Shown: piece by piece, positions 29,686 to 40,956 of the stretch
How positions within the stretch are numbered: the first letter of the stretch is position 1
Layout of the letters: each line of letters starts with the position of its first letter
Program-made: the position numbers and the translations under genes
The notes under the pieces: model-generated
What the model was told of the DNA's origin: nothing
Seen by the model: the letters and a program-made list of their open reading frames with translations, nothing else
The model's database searches: none
Assembly: GCF_015644585.1 (NCBI RefSeq)
Contig: NZ_JADOBI010000001.1
Coordinates: 310,001 to 374,000 of the forward strand
DNA from: Rahnella laticis
GTDB taxonomy: Bacteria > Pseudomonadota > Gammaproteobacteria > Enterobacterales > Enterobacteriaceae
DNA: 64,000 nt
Direction of reading: 5' to 3'

Positions 29686-31455
29686 ATGAATGCATTGCGC
29701 AGAAAGTGGCAAAGCTTGCCGCGTGGCATTGTGGTGCTGATAACCGCGCTGGTTATCTACATTCCGTTGTCGTTCATCGTGATACAAAGTTTTCTCTCCG
29801 CTCCGTTCTTCTCCCCGTCAAAAGAGTGGAGCCTCGAGTCTTTCGGATTTATTTTCACCGATCCGGATTTTTATAAGGCGCTGAGAAGCGGCTTCATTCT
29901 GGCCTTCGGGCTGGTGGTGATCGCCATTCCGCTGGGCGGTATTCTGGCGTTCCTGATGGTGCGCACCGATTTGCCGGGCCGCCGCGTGATTGAACCGCTG
30001 ATCCTGGTGCCGATTTTCGTCTCGCCGATGGTGTTGGGTTTCGGTTACGTCGTCGCCGCCGGGCCGGTCGGGTTCTTCTCGCTGTGGGCGCAGTCGCTGA
30101 TCGGGTTTGTGCCGTGGAACATCTACGACATGTCGAGCATCGTGGTGATTGCCGGGCTGACGCACGTTCCGCACGCTTATCTGTACATCTCCTCGGCGCT
30201 GCGCAGCGTGGGTTCGGATGTGGAAGAAGCCGCGCGAACCGCCGGTGCCTCGCCGCTTCAGGTCATGACCGCCGTCAGTTTGCCGATGGTGCGTCCTTCC
30301 ATTTTATACGCCACCGTGTTGCTGTTTTTCCTCGGGCTGGAAGTCTTCGGGCTGATGCTGGTTCTCGGCGACCCGGAAGGCAACATGGTGCTGGCAACTT
30401 ACCTGTATCAACTGACCAACAAACTCGGAACGCCGTCTTATCATCTGATGGCCGCCGTTGCGGTGGTGCTGATTTGCATCACCATTCCGCTGGTGATGTT
30501 GCAGCGCCGCCTGATGCGCACGGCGAACCGCTTCGTGACCGTAAAAGGCAAAGCCTCGCAGGCACGGGCGTTGCCGCTCGGGAAATGGCGCTGGGTGGCC
30601 GGTGCGGTGGTGGCGTTCTGGCTGACCGTCACGATTGGCGTGCCGCTGCTCGGCGTAATGCTGCGCGCGTTTATTTCTAACTGGGGCGTCGGTGTTTCCC
30701 TGTGGGATGAGCTGTCGTTCAACACCTTCCGCACGATCTGGGAACAGCCGAACCTGCTGCGCGCGATCGTCAACTCGATGGCAATTGGTGTCATCGGTGG
30801 CGCGCTGGCGGTGGCCTGTTATCTGTTTATCGGCATTGCGATGCACCGCAAACCGGACGGTGTCACGCGTTTCCTCGATTACAGCGTACTGGTACCGCGT
30901 GCGGTGCCGGGCTTGCTGGCCGGTCTGGCATTTTTGTGGGTATTTCTGTTCCTGCCGATGTGGCTGGATAACGCGCTCAAATCCGGCTGGCTTTCCGGGA
31001 TGCCGTGGTCGCAATGGTTACGTGACAACCTGGTGGTCTGGCTGCGTTCCCTGCGCAGTACCATTTTCAGCGTCTGGCTGGCGTACACCGTGGTGTGGAT
31101 GGCGTACGGTCTGCGGCTGATTTCCTCCACGCTGTTGCAGGTCGGCCCTGAGCTGGAAGAAGCGGCGCGCAGCACCGGCGCAACGCGCGGGCAGATTACC
31201 CGCCACGTCACCATTCCGTTATCGCGCTACGGCCTGATTGGCTCGTGGTTGCTGATGTTCCTGATTTTCGAGCGCGAATATTCCACCGGTGTGTACCTGT
31301 TATCGCCGGGGACGGAAACCATCGGCTCAATGCTGGTTTCCCTGTGGGCGGCGGGTGCGATCGACATCGTTGCCGCGCTCTCCTTTATTAACATCCTGCT
31401 GGTGGTGTTAGGTCTGGGTATTGCCCTTCGTTTTGGAGTCAAATTACATGATTGA
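29686..31455 (+). CDS. Fused permease of the second FbpB-like ABC importer
   Basis: A 589-residue inner-membrane protein with two binding-protein-dependent permease domains, each with an EAA loop (VEEAARTAGASPLQVM near residue 180 and LEEAARSTGATRGQIT near residue 490) and about six membrane helices. It overlaps the ATPase start by eight bases. Confidence 0.86.
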   Translation: MNALRRKWQSLPRGIVVLITALVIYIPLSFIVIQSFLSAPFFSPSKEWSLESFGFIFTDPDFYKALRSGFILAFGLVVIAIPLGGILAFLMVRTDLPGRRVIEPLILVPIFVSPMVLGFGYVVAAGPVGFFSLWAQSLIGFVPWNIYDMSSIVVIAGLTHVPHAYLYISSALRSVGSDVEEAARTAGASPLQVMTAVSLPMVRPSILYATVLLFFLGLEVFGLMLVLGDPEGNMVLATYLYQLTNKLGTPSYHLMAAVAVVLICITIPLVMLQRRLMRTANRFVTVKGKASQARALPLGKWRWVAGAVVAFWLTVTIGVPLLGVMLRAFISNWGVGVSLWDELSFNTFRTIWEQPNLLRAIVNSMAIGVIGGALAVACYLFIGIAMHRKPDGVTRFLDYSVLVPRAVPGLLAGLAFLWVFLFLPMWLDNALKSGWLSGMPWSQWLRDNLVVWLRSLRSTIFSVWLAYTVVWMAYGLRLISSTLLQVGPELEEAARSTGATRGQITRHVTIPLSRYGLIGSWLLMFLIFEREYSTGVYLLSPGTETIGSMLVSLWAAGAIDIVAALSFINILLVVLGLGIALRFGVKLHD

Positions 31456-32539
31456 ATTATCGGTCGAGAATCTGCACTTAACCTACGGCGACAACCCGGT
31501 GCTCAAAGGCGTGTCGATGGATCTCAAACGCGGGGAAGTGGTGTCGTTGCTCGGGCCTTCCGGCAGTGGCAAAACCACGTTATTGCGCGCCGTCGCCGGG
31601 CTGGAAAAACCGACGCAGGGCACCATTATCATCGGCAAAAACAAAGTCTACGACGGCACGCCGCGCAGCGAAATTCCGGCAGAAGAGCGCAACCTCGGGC
31701 TGGTGTTCCAGTCTTATGCGCTGTGGCCGCATAAAACCGTGTTCGAGAACGTGGCGTATCCGCTGAAACTGCGCAAAATCGCAGCGGGTGAAATCACTCA
31801 GCGCGTGCAGGATGTGCTGAATCAGCTCGGGCTGGGACATCTGGGTAAACGCCATCCGCATCAGCTTTCCGGCGGACAGCAGCAACGCGTGGCGATTGGC
31901 CGGGCGCTGGTCTACAACCCGCCGGTGATTTTGCTCGATGAGCCGCTCTCCAACCTGGATGCCAAACTGCGTGAGGAAGCCCGCGTGTTCCTGCGTGAGC
32001 TGATCATCAAACTGGGGCTGTCGGCGCTGATGGTCACGCACGATCAGAACGAAGCGATGGCGATTTCCGACCGCATTCTGCTGCTCAATAACGGCAAAAT
32101 TGAGCAACAGGGCACGCCGCAGGAAATGTACGGTTCGCCAAAAACCTTGTTTACCGCGGAATTTATGGGCAGCAATAACCGCCTGCACGGGAAAATCACC
32201 GAAGTCCGCGACGGCAAAGCGCGGATCGAAGGCAACGGCTGGACGCTGTGGGGGCAGGCGGGCGACGGCGTGCAAGCCGGGCAGGAAGGCACTGCGGTGA
32301 TCCGCGTTGAGCGCGTGGTGCTGGCAGACGGGCCGGGCGATAATCAGCTGGAATTACCGCTGCTCACCAGCATGTATCTCGGCGACCGCTGGGAATATCT
32401 GTTCCGCACGTCCGGCGATGATTTTGTGATCCGTGCGTACGGCTCTGATGTGCGCGATCCGCAGCATTGTCATCTGTCTTTGCCGGAGCAACATGTGTGG
32501 ATCTTCCCTAAACAACAGGGAAGCACTCAGGGCGCTTGA
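31448..32539 (+). CDS. ATPase of the second FbpC-like ABC importer
   Basis: A 363-residue import ATPase: Walker [10 protein letters not shown] near residue 37, signature [15 protein letters not shown] near 137, Walker B VILLDEPLSNLDAKL, H-loop MVTHDQNEAMA, and a C-terminal TOBE domain. The start is MIELSVENLHLTYGDNP at 31448, preceded by GGAG; the frame is open upstream to 31421 inside the permease gene. A terminator follows. Confidence 0.86.
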   Translation: MIELSVENLHLTYGDNPVLKGVSMDLKRGEVVSLLGPSGSGKTTLLRAVAGLEKPTQGTIIIGKNKVYDGTPRSEIPAEERNLGLVFQSYALWPHKTVFENVAYPLKLRKIAAGEITQRVQDVLNQLGLGHLGKRHPHQLSGGQQQRVAIGRALVYNPPVILLDEPLSNLDAKLREEARVFLRELIIKLGLSALMVTHDQNEAMAISDRILLLNNGKIEQQGTPQEMYGSPKTLFTAEFMGSNNRLHGKITEVRDGKARIEGNGWTLWGQAGDGVQAGQEGTAVIRVERVVLADGPGDNQLELPLLTSMYLGDRWEYLFRTSGDDFVIRAYGSDVRDPQHCHLSLPEQHVWIFPKQQGSTQGA

Positions 32540-32541
32540 CA

Positions 32542-32581
32542 CAAACAAGGGGAATCGACAGATTGGTTCCCCTTGTTTGTT
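32542..32581 (+). terminator. Terminator after the second ABC importer operon
   Basis: CAAACAAGGGGAA / TTCCCCTTGTTTG inverted repeat, 12-base loop, followed by TTTAAAA. Confidence 0.85.
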
Positions 32582-32596
32582 TAAAACGGTTTTTCC

Positions 32597-33097
32597 ATGA
32601 CTCAGATTTCATCTTCCACCGCTAACAGCACCTTAAAAATTGTCAGCCTGGCCGACGTTCCTCAGTATCTGGACGTCGTGACCGAATACCTTCACGGCGA
32701 ATGGTCTGACTTTCCTCACTGGGCCCAGAAAGAGTATATCCGCCAGCGGCTTATACAGCGGATGAACAGCCGCGGACGCCAGTGTGTGCTGATTGCGCTT
32801 GATGAAGATGAGCAGGTTGTGGGCACGGCGGGTGTGATGCGTTACGAACTCAGCGATTTTGCGGAACGCAAATACTGGCTGGGCGAAGTTTTTACGCCGC
32901 GTCATCTGCGCGGAAAAGGGATTGGTACGGCGCTGGTCAAAGCCTGTATCAGCCGCTCGCGCGATGCCGGGCTGGAAACGCTCTGGCTGTACACGCCGGA
33001 TCAGCAGGGGCTGTACGGACGTCTTGGCTGGCAGGAAGTGGAAAACCGCGAAGTCGATAATGAACAGGTCACCGTGATGCAGCGTTCGCTCCGCTGA
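32597..33097 (+). CDS. GNAT-family N-acetyltransferase
   Basis: A 166-residue acetyltransferase of the GNAT superfamily. Motif A for acetyl-CoA is GEVFTPRHLRGKGIGTALVK (RGKGIG at about residues 113-118), followed by GLETLWLYTPDQQGLYGRLGW. The acceptor is unknown. Confidence 0.85.
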   Translation: MTQISSSTANSTLKIVSLADVPQYLDVVTEYLHGEWSDFPHWAQKEYIRQRLIQRMNSRGRQCVLIALDEDEQVVGTAGVMRYELSDFAERKYWLGEVFTPRHLRGKGIGTALVKACISRSRDAGLETLWLYTPDQQGLYGRLGWQEVENREVDNEQVTVMQRSLR

Positions 33098-33209
33098 AGC
33101 TATTCATGCTCTTCCATTCAGGGGAACCGCGTCCTGCGGTTTCCTGAAATATTTCTGTCATTTCCTGCGCGTAAAATTCTGCTTCTTATCCAAATAATGC
33201 AGAATAATC

Positions 33210-34835
33210 ATGATTTTAACTTCTCATTCACGTATTGGTAAAATACCTTTCAACAGATTATTTCGATATGTTTTCACAAAGCGTCCACGGGGAATACTTT
33301 TCGGGGTAATTTGCGTTATCGCCCTGTTTTCTGCTTTACAGATTTTCTCCACCGTTGTGCTCACTAATATTCTTCAGGACGCGCGCAACAACGTCATTGC
33401 GACGGAAAACCTGCGTCAGCAACAGGCGGTGATGGATAAAGCCCGCATGGAACTGCTGATGGCCAGCGACAAACTCAACCGCGCAGGCATTTATTACATG
33501 CAGGATAAAGAAACCGGTTCCGACGGCAGCTGGCATAGCCTGATGCAGGAATCGCTGGATTCCCTGACCGCCTCGCAAAAAGCGTTTGCCCGTTTCGACG
33601 GCATGACGAAGAACGCCGACAAAGCCACCGCCGAGCTTAAAGCCAGCTACCAGATGTTCTTTGACGGGCTGCGCGAACAGTCGGATGGACTGCAAAAAAA
33701 CAACACCATTGATTCCTTCTTTGAAGTACCGGTTCAGGCATTTCAGGATGATTTCAGCCAGAAGTATTACGCCTATCTGGACGTCAACGAACACACGGCG
33801 GTGTCGCTCAGCGACCGTTTGCTCAGCTCGCTGACGCAGGCGAAAACGTTATTTATGGGCGCGCTGGTGATTCTGGCGGTGATCGCCGTTCTGGTCTGGC
33901 GCGGGGTCACGGCGTGGATAATCCGCCCGCTGCAACGGATGATCGGGCATATCAGTGTGCTGGCCGCAGGAGATTTATCCCGCGACGTCGAAGACGATCA
34001 TTCACGTGTGATTGAAATGCGTGAACTGGGCGTGAGTCTGCGCAACATGCAGCGCGGCCTGCAAAAGCTGGTCAGCGAAGTGCGCGATGCGTCCTCGCAT
34101 ATCATGCTCAACATCAACCAGATGGCGAAAGGCAACGAAGAGCTTTCCGCGCAGGCGGCCATTCAGAGCGAAGAACTGAAAGCGGCGACCGAACACATCA
34201 CCCATCTGAATGAGCGGGTCAAAGAAAATGCCCTGCACGCGCAGCAGGCCAGCAAACGAGCCGAACAGGCCAAAGGCGTGGCGACGCGCGGCGGCGAAGT
34301 GATGGGGCAGGTGGATACGGCGATGAAAGAGATTGTCAGTCAGTCGACGGAAATGAGCAGCATCGTGTCGATGATCGACAGCGTGGCGTTTCAGACCAAT
34401 ATTCTGGCGCTGAATGCGGCCATCGAAGCGGCGCATGCCGGGCAGCACGGGCGCGGCTTTGCGGTGGTGGCAAAAGAAATCGGCCTGCTGGCGCAAAAAA
34501 GCAGCCATTCCACACGCGGCATTCATCAGCTGATTGACGATTCCGTAGAGCAGATCGGACGCGGATCGGCGTCTGTCAGCGTGCTGAGCCAGAGCCTGGA
34601 GGAAATCATCAACATCTTCAACGGCCTGAGCGCGCTGGTGAATGAAATTTCAGAAGCGACGTTGTATCAGGGGCAAAGTGTTCACGATGTCTCCGAACGG
34701 ATCACCGCGCTCAACCATGTGACGCTGCAAAACGGCAAACTGGCCGATCACGCGGCGGCATCTTCCCAGCAATTGCTCGACCAGTCACAGCGGCTGGAAA
34801 GGGCGGTGGCGCGTTTCGGGCTGGCAGCGGCGTAA
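33210..34835 (+). CDS. Methyl-accepting chemotaxis protein
   Basis: A 541-residue chemoreceptor: membrane helix at about residues 27-50, a periplasmic four-helix sensor of the Tar type (about 50-210), second membrane helix at about 212-230, HAMP domain and long signalling coiled coil with hairpin tip [20 protein letters not shown]. The tip is slightly divergent ([20 protein letters not shown]), and the C-terminus RFGLAAA lacks the NWETF-type CheR/CheB tether. The ligand is unknown. Confidence 0.92.
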   Translation: [541 protein letters not shown]

Positions 34836-34849
34836 GTAAAGATTAAGGA

Positions 34850-35449
34850 TTAGCTTTTATGCCAGACCAGCATGCTGCCTTCGCTGTGCCCGGTGACCGG
34901 ATCGGTCGCCGGCAGCGGCACGGCTTTGACCGCTTTAGTGCGCGCGGCCAGCAGCGGCAGTTCGTCATGACACAAATCGGCTTTGATGTCCGGCGGGTAA
35001 GCGCCGACCAGCATAAAATCCTCGTCGGCGGAAATCTGTTTATGGCCGATACCGGCGGGCAGTAACAGGACGTCGCCGACTTTCACGTCAATAATCTTGC
35101 CGTGTTCGCCGCCGAGTTGCAGCTTGGCCGTGCCGGAAAAAACGCCCAGCGCTTCATGCGTATTTGAGTGGAAATGCGTGAATGTATAAACCGGATAACG
35201 CCACTGCGGCGGCCAGCCGTTGGAGCGGAAAAGGTGTTCGAGATAATCGGCGTTATCGACGGCATCGGGCGGGATCACGCGGTGGTAAATCAGCACCGGT
35301 AAAAGGTTATTGGGTACGCCGCCATCGGGTTTATCAATCAGCAAAGTGTCCATCGCGACCTCTCTGGGATCCGCAAAGCCCAAACGGGGGATCGGCAACA
35401 GGGCCATCACACCCAGCAAAGTCACAAACCGGCGTCGGTCCAAATGCAT
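34850..35449 (-). CDS. Cupin-domain protein with Tat-type signal
   Basis: A 199-residue protein with an N-terminal [16 protein letters not shown] signal (MHLDRRRFVTLLGVMALLP) followed by a single cupin domain; metal-type motifs are HFHSNTHEALGVFSG and VLLLPAGIGHKQI. The start at 35449 has AGGAG at suitable spacing; the upstream ATG at 35473 does not. Probably exported folded with a bound metal (inference). Confidence 0.78.
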   Translation of the reverse strand: MHLDRRRFVTLLGVMALLPIPRLGFADPREVAMDTLLIDKPDGGVPNNLLPVLIYHRVIPPDAVDNADYLEHLFRSNGWPPQWRYPVYTFTHFHSNTHEALGVFSGTAKLQLGGEHGKIIDVKVGDVLLLPAGIGHKQISADEDFMLVGAYPPDIKADLCHDELPLLAARTKAVKAVPLPATDPVTGHSEGSMLVWHKS

Positions 35450-35693
35450 CAGGAATAGCTCCTTGTCGCGCAATCAAAGGCTTACATCATTCATGTATAG
35501 ATCATAAATGGCGGGCTGGCCTCTTTTTAACGGGCATTTTTTTGCCCGCCGGAAACCGGTTAAATTCGCAACAACAGTTATCAGAAAAAACTTAAAAACT
35601 GTAGCAATCAACAAATATAAGTCATATTGGCTGGCTATATCGGCTATCTCTTCTAGTCTTAACAATACAAAAAAGACCTCAGGAGGAGATGTT

Positions 35694-36026
35694 ATGAATA
35701 AGAAAATGTTAATTATGGTTGCTACAGCAGTTTCTGTACTGGCAGGGTGTCAGACTTACGATCGTGCAGCGAGTTACGTGAAAGAACCTGTCGTCAGCGA
35801 CGTTAAAGTCGGTATGACCAAATCTCAGGTTCGTGCTATTGCAGGGCCACCGTCAACGGAAGCGACGCTGGTACACGCGAAAGGGACTTGTCAGACTTAC
35901 GCTGTCGCCCCGCGTGACGGCAAAGCGCAGACTTACTTCGTCAGCTTTAACGACACCGGTCATGTCATGAATAAAGGTTATCAGTCTTGTTCAGACTACG
36001 ATAAAGATCCTCAGGCCGCTCAGTAA
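35694..36026 (+). CDS. osmE: Osmotically induced lipoprotein OsmE
   Basis: A 110-residue SmpA/OmlA-type lipoprotein. The signal MNKKMLIMVATAVSVLAGC has lipobox LAGC (Cys19); conserved VVSDVKVGMTKSQVRAIAG, GTCQTYAV and the C-terminal DYDKDPQAAQ match E. coli OsmE. A perfect AGGAGGAG lies five bases before the ATG. E. coli osmE is induced by high osmolarity. Confidence 0.92.
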   Translation: MNKKMLIMVATAVSVLAGCQTYDRAASYVKEPVVSDVKVGMTKSQVRAIAGPPSTEATLVHAKGTCQTYAVAPRDGKAQTYFVSFNDTGHVMNKGYQSCSDYDKDPQAAQ

Positions 36027-36033
36027 TACGGCC

Positions 36034-36064
36034 TGGCTTCTCCCCCGGCGAAGGGGGAGAAGCC
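36034..36064. terminator. Hairpin between osmE and nhaP2
   Basis: GGCTTCTCCCCC / GGGGGAGAAGCC around loop GGCGA between two convergent genes. No good T run follows on either strand directly, so it may be a weak terminator or an mRNA 3' stabiliser. Confidence 0.6.
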
Positions 36065-36070
36065 CCATTC

Positions 36071-37798
<1,728 letters not shown>

Positions 37799-37993
37799 GA
37801 GAGATCTCCTTGTAAAGCTTTAAGGGCGCGGGGGAAGTGCGGTTGAGTCATCAATGACAACAGGTCTAATTTATCAGGAAAATGAGCGTCTTGCTGAGGT
37901 CATTTAGGATTTTTATTAGTTGCACTTAAGAATAAAAAACTATGCTTAAAGATGAGTAATGTCCATGAGCAGTGAACATAAAAGGAGCTAAAC

Positions 37994-38188
37994 ATGAGTG
38001 AATATACCGGTGTACGCCGTGAGGTGCTGAAAGACGGCGCGATAAAACATGTGGTTATCCGCGATGCTGGCGGTACTGAACAGGCGATCGCGGCAAAAGA
38101 TTACATTTCGCAAGGGATCCTGCCCGATCTGAATGAGTTGCCCGAAGTCAGTACGGATAGTGAATTTCCGGTCGCCGGAAAAGGGTAA
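37994..38188 (+). CDS. Small hypothetical protein
   Basis: A 64-residue acidic protein, MSEYTGVRREVLKDGAIKH..., not recognised. It has a good ribosome site (AAAGGAG, seven bases before ATG), its own hairpin terminator and a 195-base upstream gap, so it looks like a real single gene. It has no signal peptide or membrane segment. Confidence 0.65.
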   Translation: MSEYTGVRREVLKDGAIKHVVIRDAGGTEQAIAAKDYISQGILPDLNELPEVSTDSEFPVAGKG

Positions 38189-38189
38189 G

Positions 38190-38213
38190 CCCCCGCAGGG
38201 TGCCTGCGGGGAA
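38190..38213 (+). terminator. Hairpin after the 64-residue gene
   Basis: CCCCGCAGG / CCTGCGGGG with a GTG loop directly after the stop codon; no T tract. Confidence 0.55.
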
Positions 38214-38227
38214 AGGGCTGTAGCCGG

Positions 38228-39541
38228 TTAAACGCCTAACCGGTCGCGCAGTGAATAATAAGCGGCGCCGAGCATGGTAAACGGCACCTGGAAGTTGCGG
38301 CCACCGAAGAACGGCATGTGCGGCAGGCGGGCAAATGCGTCAAAACGTTCTGCATCGCCGCGCAGCACTTCGGTAATCAGCTTTCCGGCCAGATGCGTGA
38401 GCGTCACGCCGTGGCCGCTGTCGCCCTGCATATAGTAGATATTTTTTTCCAGTCGCCCGAACTGCGGCAGGCGCGAGAGCGTCAGCAGGAAATTGCCGCC
38501 CCAGCGGTAATCAATCTTCACGCCCTTGAGCTGCGGGAACGTGCGGTTGAGTTTTGGCAGGATCACCGAATCAATGTTCGGTGGATTCTTCCCGCCATAG
38601 GTCACGCCACCGCCGTACAGCATGCGGTTATCGGCAGTAAGACGGAAATAGTCGAGCAGATAGTTGCAGTCTTCCACGCAATAATTATTCGGCAGCAGCG
38701 ACAGTGCCATGTCATCGGACAACGGCTCAGTGGCAACAATCTGCGAACCGCACGGCATGCTCAGGCGTGTCAGGCGCGGCGCGAGTTGCTGGCTAAGATA
38801 CGCATTGCCCGCCAGAATCACATATTTCGCTTTAACCGTGCCTTTTGCCGTATGCGCGATGGCCGGTTCGCCGTGCTCGATGCGCGTGACCGCCGAGCCT
38901 TCAAAAATGCGCCCGCCGTGACGGCGTATCGCTTCGGCCTCGCCCAGCACCAGATTCAGCGGATGAATATGCCCGCCATTTTTATCCAGCAGACCCCCGA
39001 CATAACGGTCGGTGGCGATTTCACGGCGAACCGCGCTTTCATCAAGCAGTGTCAGTTCGGTATGGCCGTATCGGTTCCAGAGTTTTTGCTGGTCACGCAA
39101 TTTATTGAGCTGTCTTGTGCTCAGCGCCGCAAAAATGCAGCCGGGGCGGTAATCGCAGTCAATCGCGTACTGATCAATGCGCTGGCGGATGATATTTGCG
39201 CCTTCAAACATCATGCTGCCGAGCATGTCGGCGGTCTGGCGGCCATAACGGTCTTCAATCACATCGATATCGCGGCTGTAAGAATTGACCACCTGGCCGC
39301 CGTTGCGCCCGCTGGCGCCCCAGCCGACGCGCGCGGCTTCCAGCACCACCACGTCGTAACCGGCTTCGCACAGATATAACGCTGAAGAGATGCCGGTATA
39401 ACCGGCACCGACAATACAAACGTCGCACTCAATATTGTCATTAAGCTCAGGCCACGGCGCGTGAGCGTTGACAGAACTGGCGTAATAGCTGTCGGTGTGA
39501 GGCGCACCGGCAGCGCGGGGACTTCCTGTTTGAGCACTCAT
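38228..39541 (-). CDS. puuB: Gamma-glutamylputrescine oxidase PuuB
   Basis: FAD-dependent oxidase that converts gamma-glutamylputrescine to gamma-glutamyl-gamma-aminobutyraldehyde, step 2 of the Puu pathway. The 437-residue DAO-family protein has the dinucleotide motif CDVCIVGAGYTGISSALYL near residue 40, ASGRNGGQVVNSYSRD, and the C-terminal GDSGHGVTLTHLAGKLI. It is last in puuD-puuR-puuB on the minus strand. Confidence 0.94.
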   Translation of the reverse strand: MSAQTGSPRAAGAPHTDSYYASSVNAHAPWPELNDNIECDVCIVGAGYTGISSALYLCEAGYDVVVLEAARVGWGASGRNGGQVVNSYSRDIDVIEDRYGRQTADMLGSMMFEGANIIRQRIDQYAIDCDYRPGCIFAALSTRQLNKLRDQQKLWNRYGHTELTLLDESAVRREIATDRYVGGLLDKNGGHIHPLNLVLGEAEAIRRHGGRIFEGSAVTRIEHGEPAIAHTAKGTVKAKYVILAGNAYLSQQLAPRLTRLSMPCGSQIVATEPLSDDMALSLLPNNYCVEDCNYLLDYFRLTADNRMLYGGGVTYGGKNPPNIDSVILPKLNRTFPQLKGVKIDYRWGGNFLLTLSRLPQFGRLEKNIYYMQGDSGHGVTLTHLAGKLITEVLRGDAERFDAFARLPHMPFFGGRNFQVPFTMLGAAYYSLRDRLGV

Positions 39542-39590
39542 GATGACATCCTTCTTTGGGTTCCCGTCGTCAGGCCCAGAACGCTGACAA

Positions 39591-40148
39591 CTAGAAGGTA
39601 TTAGGGGTATGTGCGCTGACTATCCTGCAAATCCGCGTCGAAATATTACTGAAACTGTGAGGGTTCGCGGTGTTAATGGCATAGCTTTGGCCTGCCCGCA
39701 GCGGGTAGCTCTGACCGTTGATGGTTAAGATGATTTCTCCTTCGAGCAGGGTGCCGACTTCCTCTCCCTGATGTTTAATTTTGTCGCCCGTTGTGCTGCC
39801 GGGTTGATAGGTTTCCAGCAGCATGGCGACCGCGTGGTTTGGCGTGCCGTTATGCACCATTCGCATGGAAACACCCCGGCTGCCGATCTCAATCAAATCT
39901 GCCGCATTAATGACGATTCTCGGTTCGTCACTTTTGCGCTCTTCGGCGAAAAACTCCGATAACGACAGCCCGTAAACCCGCAATAACTTTTGCAACGTAC
40001 TGACGGCGGGGCTGACTTTGTCCTGTTCGATGGTACTGATGGCGCTGTGCGTCAGGCCAGACAACTCGGCGGCTTTACGTTGTGACATGCCCAGTTGCTG
40101 ACGAATTTCAGAAAGCCGGCGACCAGGCGCCAGACTGACTTCGCTCAT
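39591..40148 (-). CDS. puuR: Putrescine operon repressor PuuR
   Basis: A 185-residue repressor with an N-terminal XRE helix-turn-helix (QLGMSQRKAAELSGLTHSAI) and a C-terminal cupin sensor (HQGEEVGTLLEGEIILTING). In E. coli PuuR represses both puu arms and is relieved by putrescine. It lies four bases after puuD. Confidence 0.94.
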   Translation of the reverse strand: MSEVSLAPGRRLSEIRQQLGMSQRKAAELSGLTHSAISTIEQDKVSPAVSTLQKLLRVYGLSLSEFFAEERKSDEPRIVINAADLIEIGSRGVSMRMVHNGTPNHAVAMLLETYQPGSTTGDKIKHQGEEVGTLLEGEIILTINGQSYPLRAGQSYAINTANPHSFSNISTRICRIVSAHTPNTF

Positions 40149-40152
40149 CCCT

Positions 40153-40956
40153 TTATTCCTCTTGTGCGCTCCGGGCCTGATGGCCTTTGCGACACGCCGC
40201 GATAAAAGCGTTAAACAGCTGACGGGAAACGGGATCCGTCAGGCTGTGCCATTCCGGATGCCACTGCACACCCAATGCAAACGGGTGACCGCGGACACTC
40301 ACGGCTTCCACCAGATTGTCCGGCGCACGGGCTTCGACAGCCAGTTCTGCGCCCAGACGATTCGCTCCCTGGCCGTGCAGGGAATTCACCTGAAACTGCT
40401 GATAGTCGGGTAATAATTCTGAAAGTAAGCCGCCCGGTTCGATAAACACCGGATGCGCAGGATCGTACTGCGCGTCATGCGGCAACGACGTGTCTTCGCG
40501 GTGATCCATAAAGCCGGGTTCTTCCTGCACCTTGCGGTACAAACTGCCGCCGGTCGCGACCACCAGCTCCTGCAAACCACGGCACGCGGCAAACAGCGGA
40601 ATTTTTTTATCCAGCGTGGCGCGGATAAGCTGCAAACTCAGACGGTCGCGGCCCGGATCGGCCAGCGCTTCGACGCCTTCTTCACCGTACTGATGCGGCT
40701 CAATATTGCTCGGGCTGCCGGTGAGGAAAATGCCGTCCAGACCGCGCAGGATCTGGTCTATCGCCCCGTCGCGTGCCGCCAGTTCGTGTGGCAGGCAAAC
40801 GGGCAGGGCGTCGGCGTTAAAAATAGCGTCCAGATACTTCTCGTGGACGGTGAGCGCCGGGTTTTCATCCACCGTGTTTTCGCACATCACAACCCCAATG
40901 ACCGGTCTGTAGCTTGTCTGTTTTCCTGCGGATGCCGTGGAAAATATATTGCCCAT
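40153..40956 (-). CDS. puuD: Gamma-glutamyl-GABA hydrolase PuuD
   Basis: Class-I glutamine-amidotransferase-like hydrolase that releases GABA from gamma-glutamyl-GABA. The nucleophile Cys is in FAACRGLQELVVATGG and the His/Glu pair in GVQWHPEWHS. The start at 40956 follows GAGG by seven bases and gives 267 residues; the longer frame to 41082 is unsupported. Confidence 0.93.
   Translation of the reverse strand: MGNIFSTASAGKQTSYRPVIGVVMCENTVDENPALTVHEKYLDAIFNADALPVCLPHELAARDGAIDQILRGLDGIFLTGSPSNIEPHQYGEEGVEALADPGRDRLSLQLIRATLDKKIPLFAACRGLQELVVATGGSLYRKVQEEPGFMDHREDTSLPHDAQYDPAHPVFIEPGGLLSELLPDYQQFQVNSLHGQGANRLGAELAVEARAPDNLVEAVSVRGHPFALGVQWHPEWHSLTDPVSRQLFNAFIAACRKGHQARSAQEE

Noticed and set aside
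38318-39379. Long open frame antisense to puuB (353 codons)
   Set aside because: puuB is clearly the coding strand, with recognised motifs throughout.
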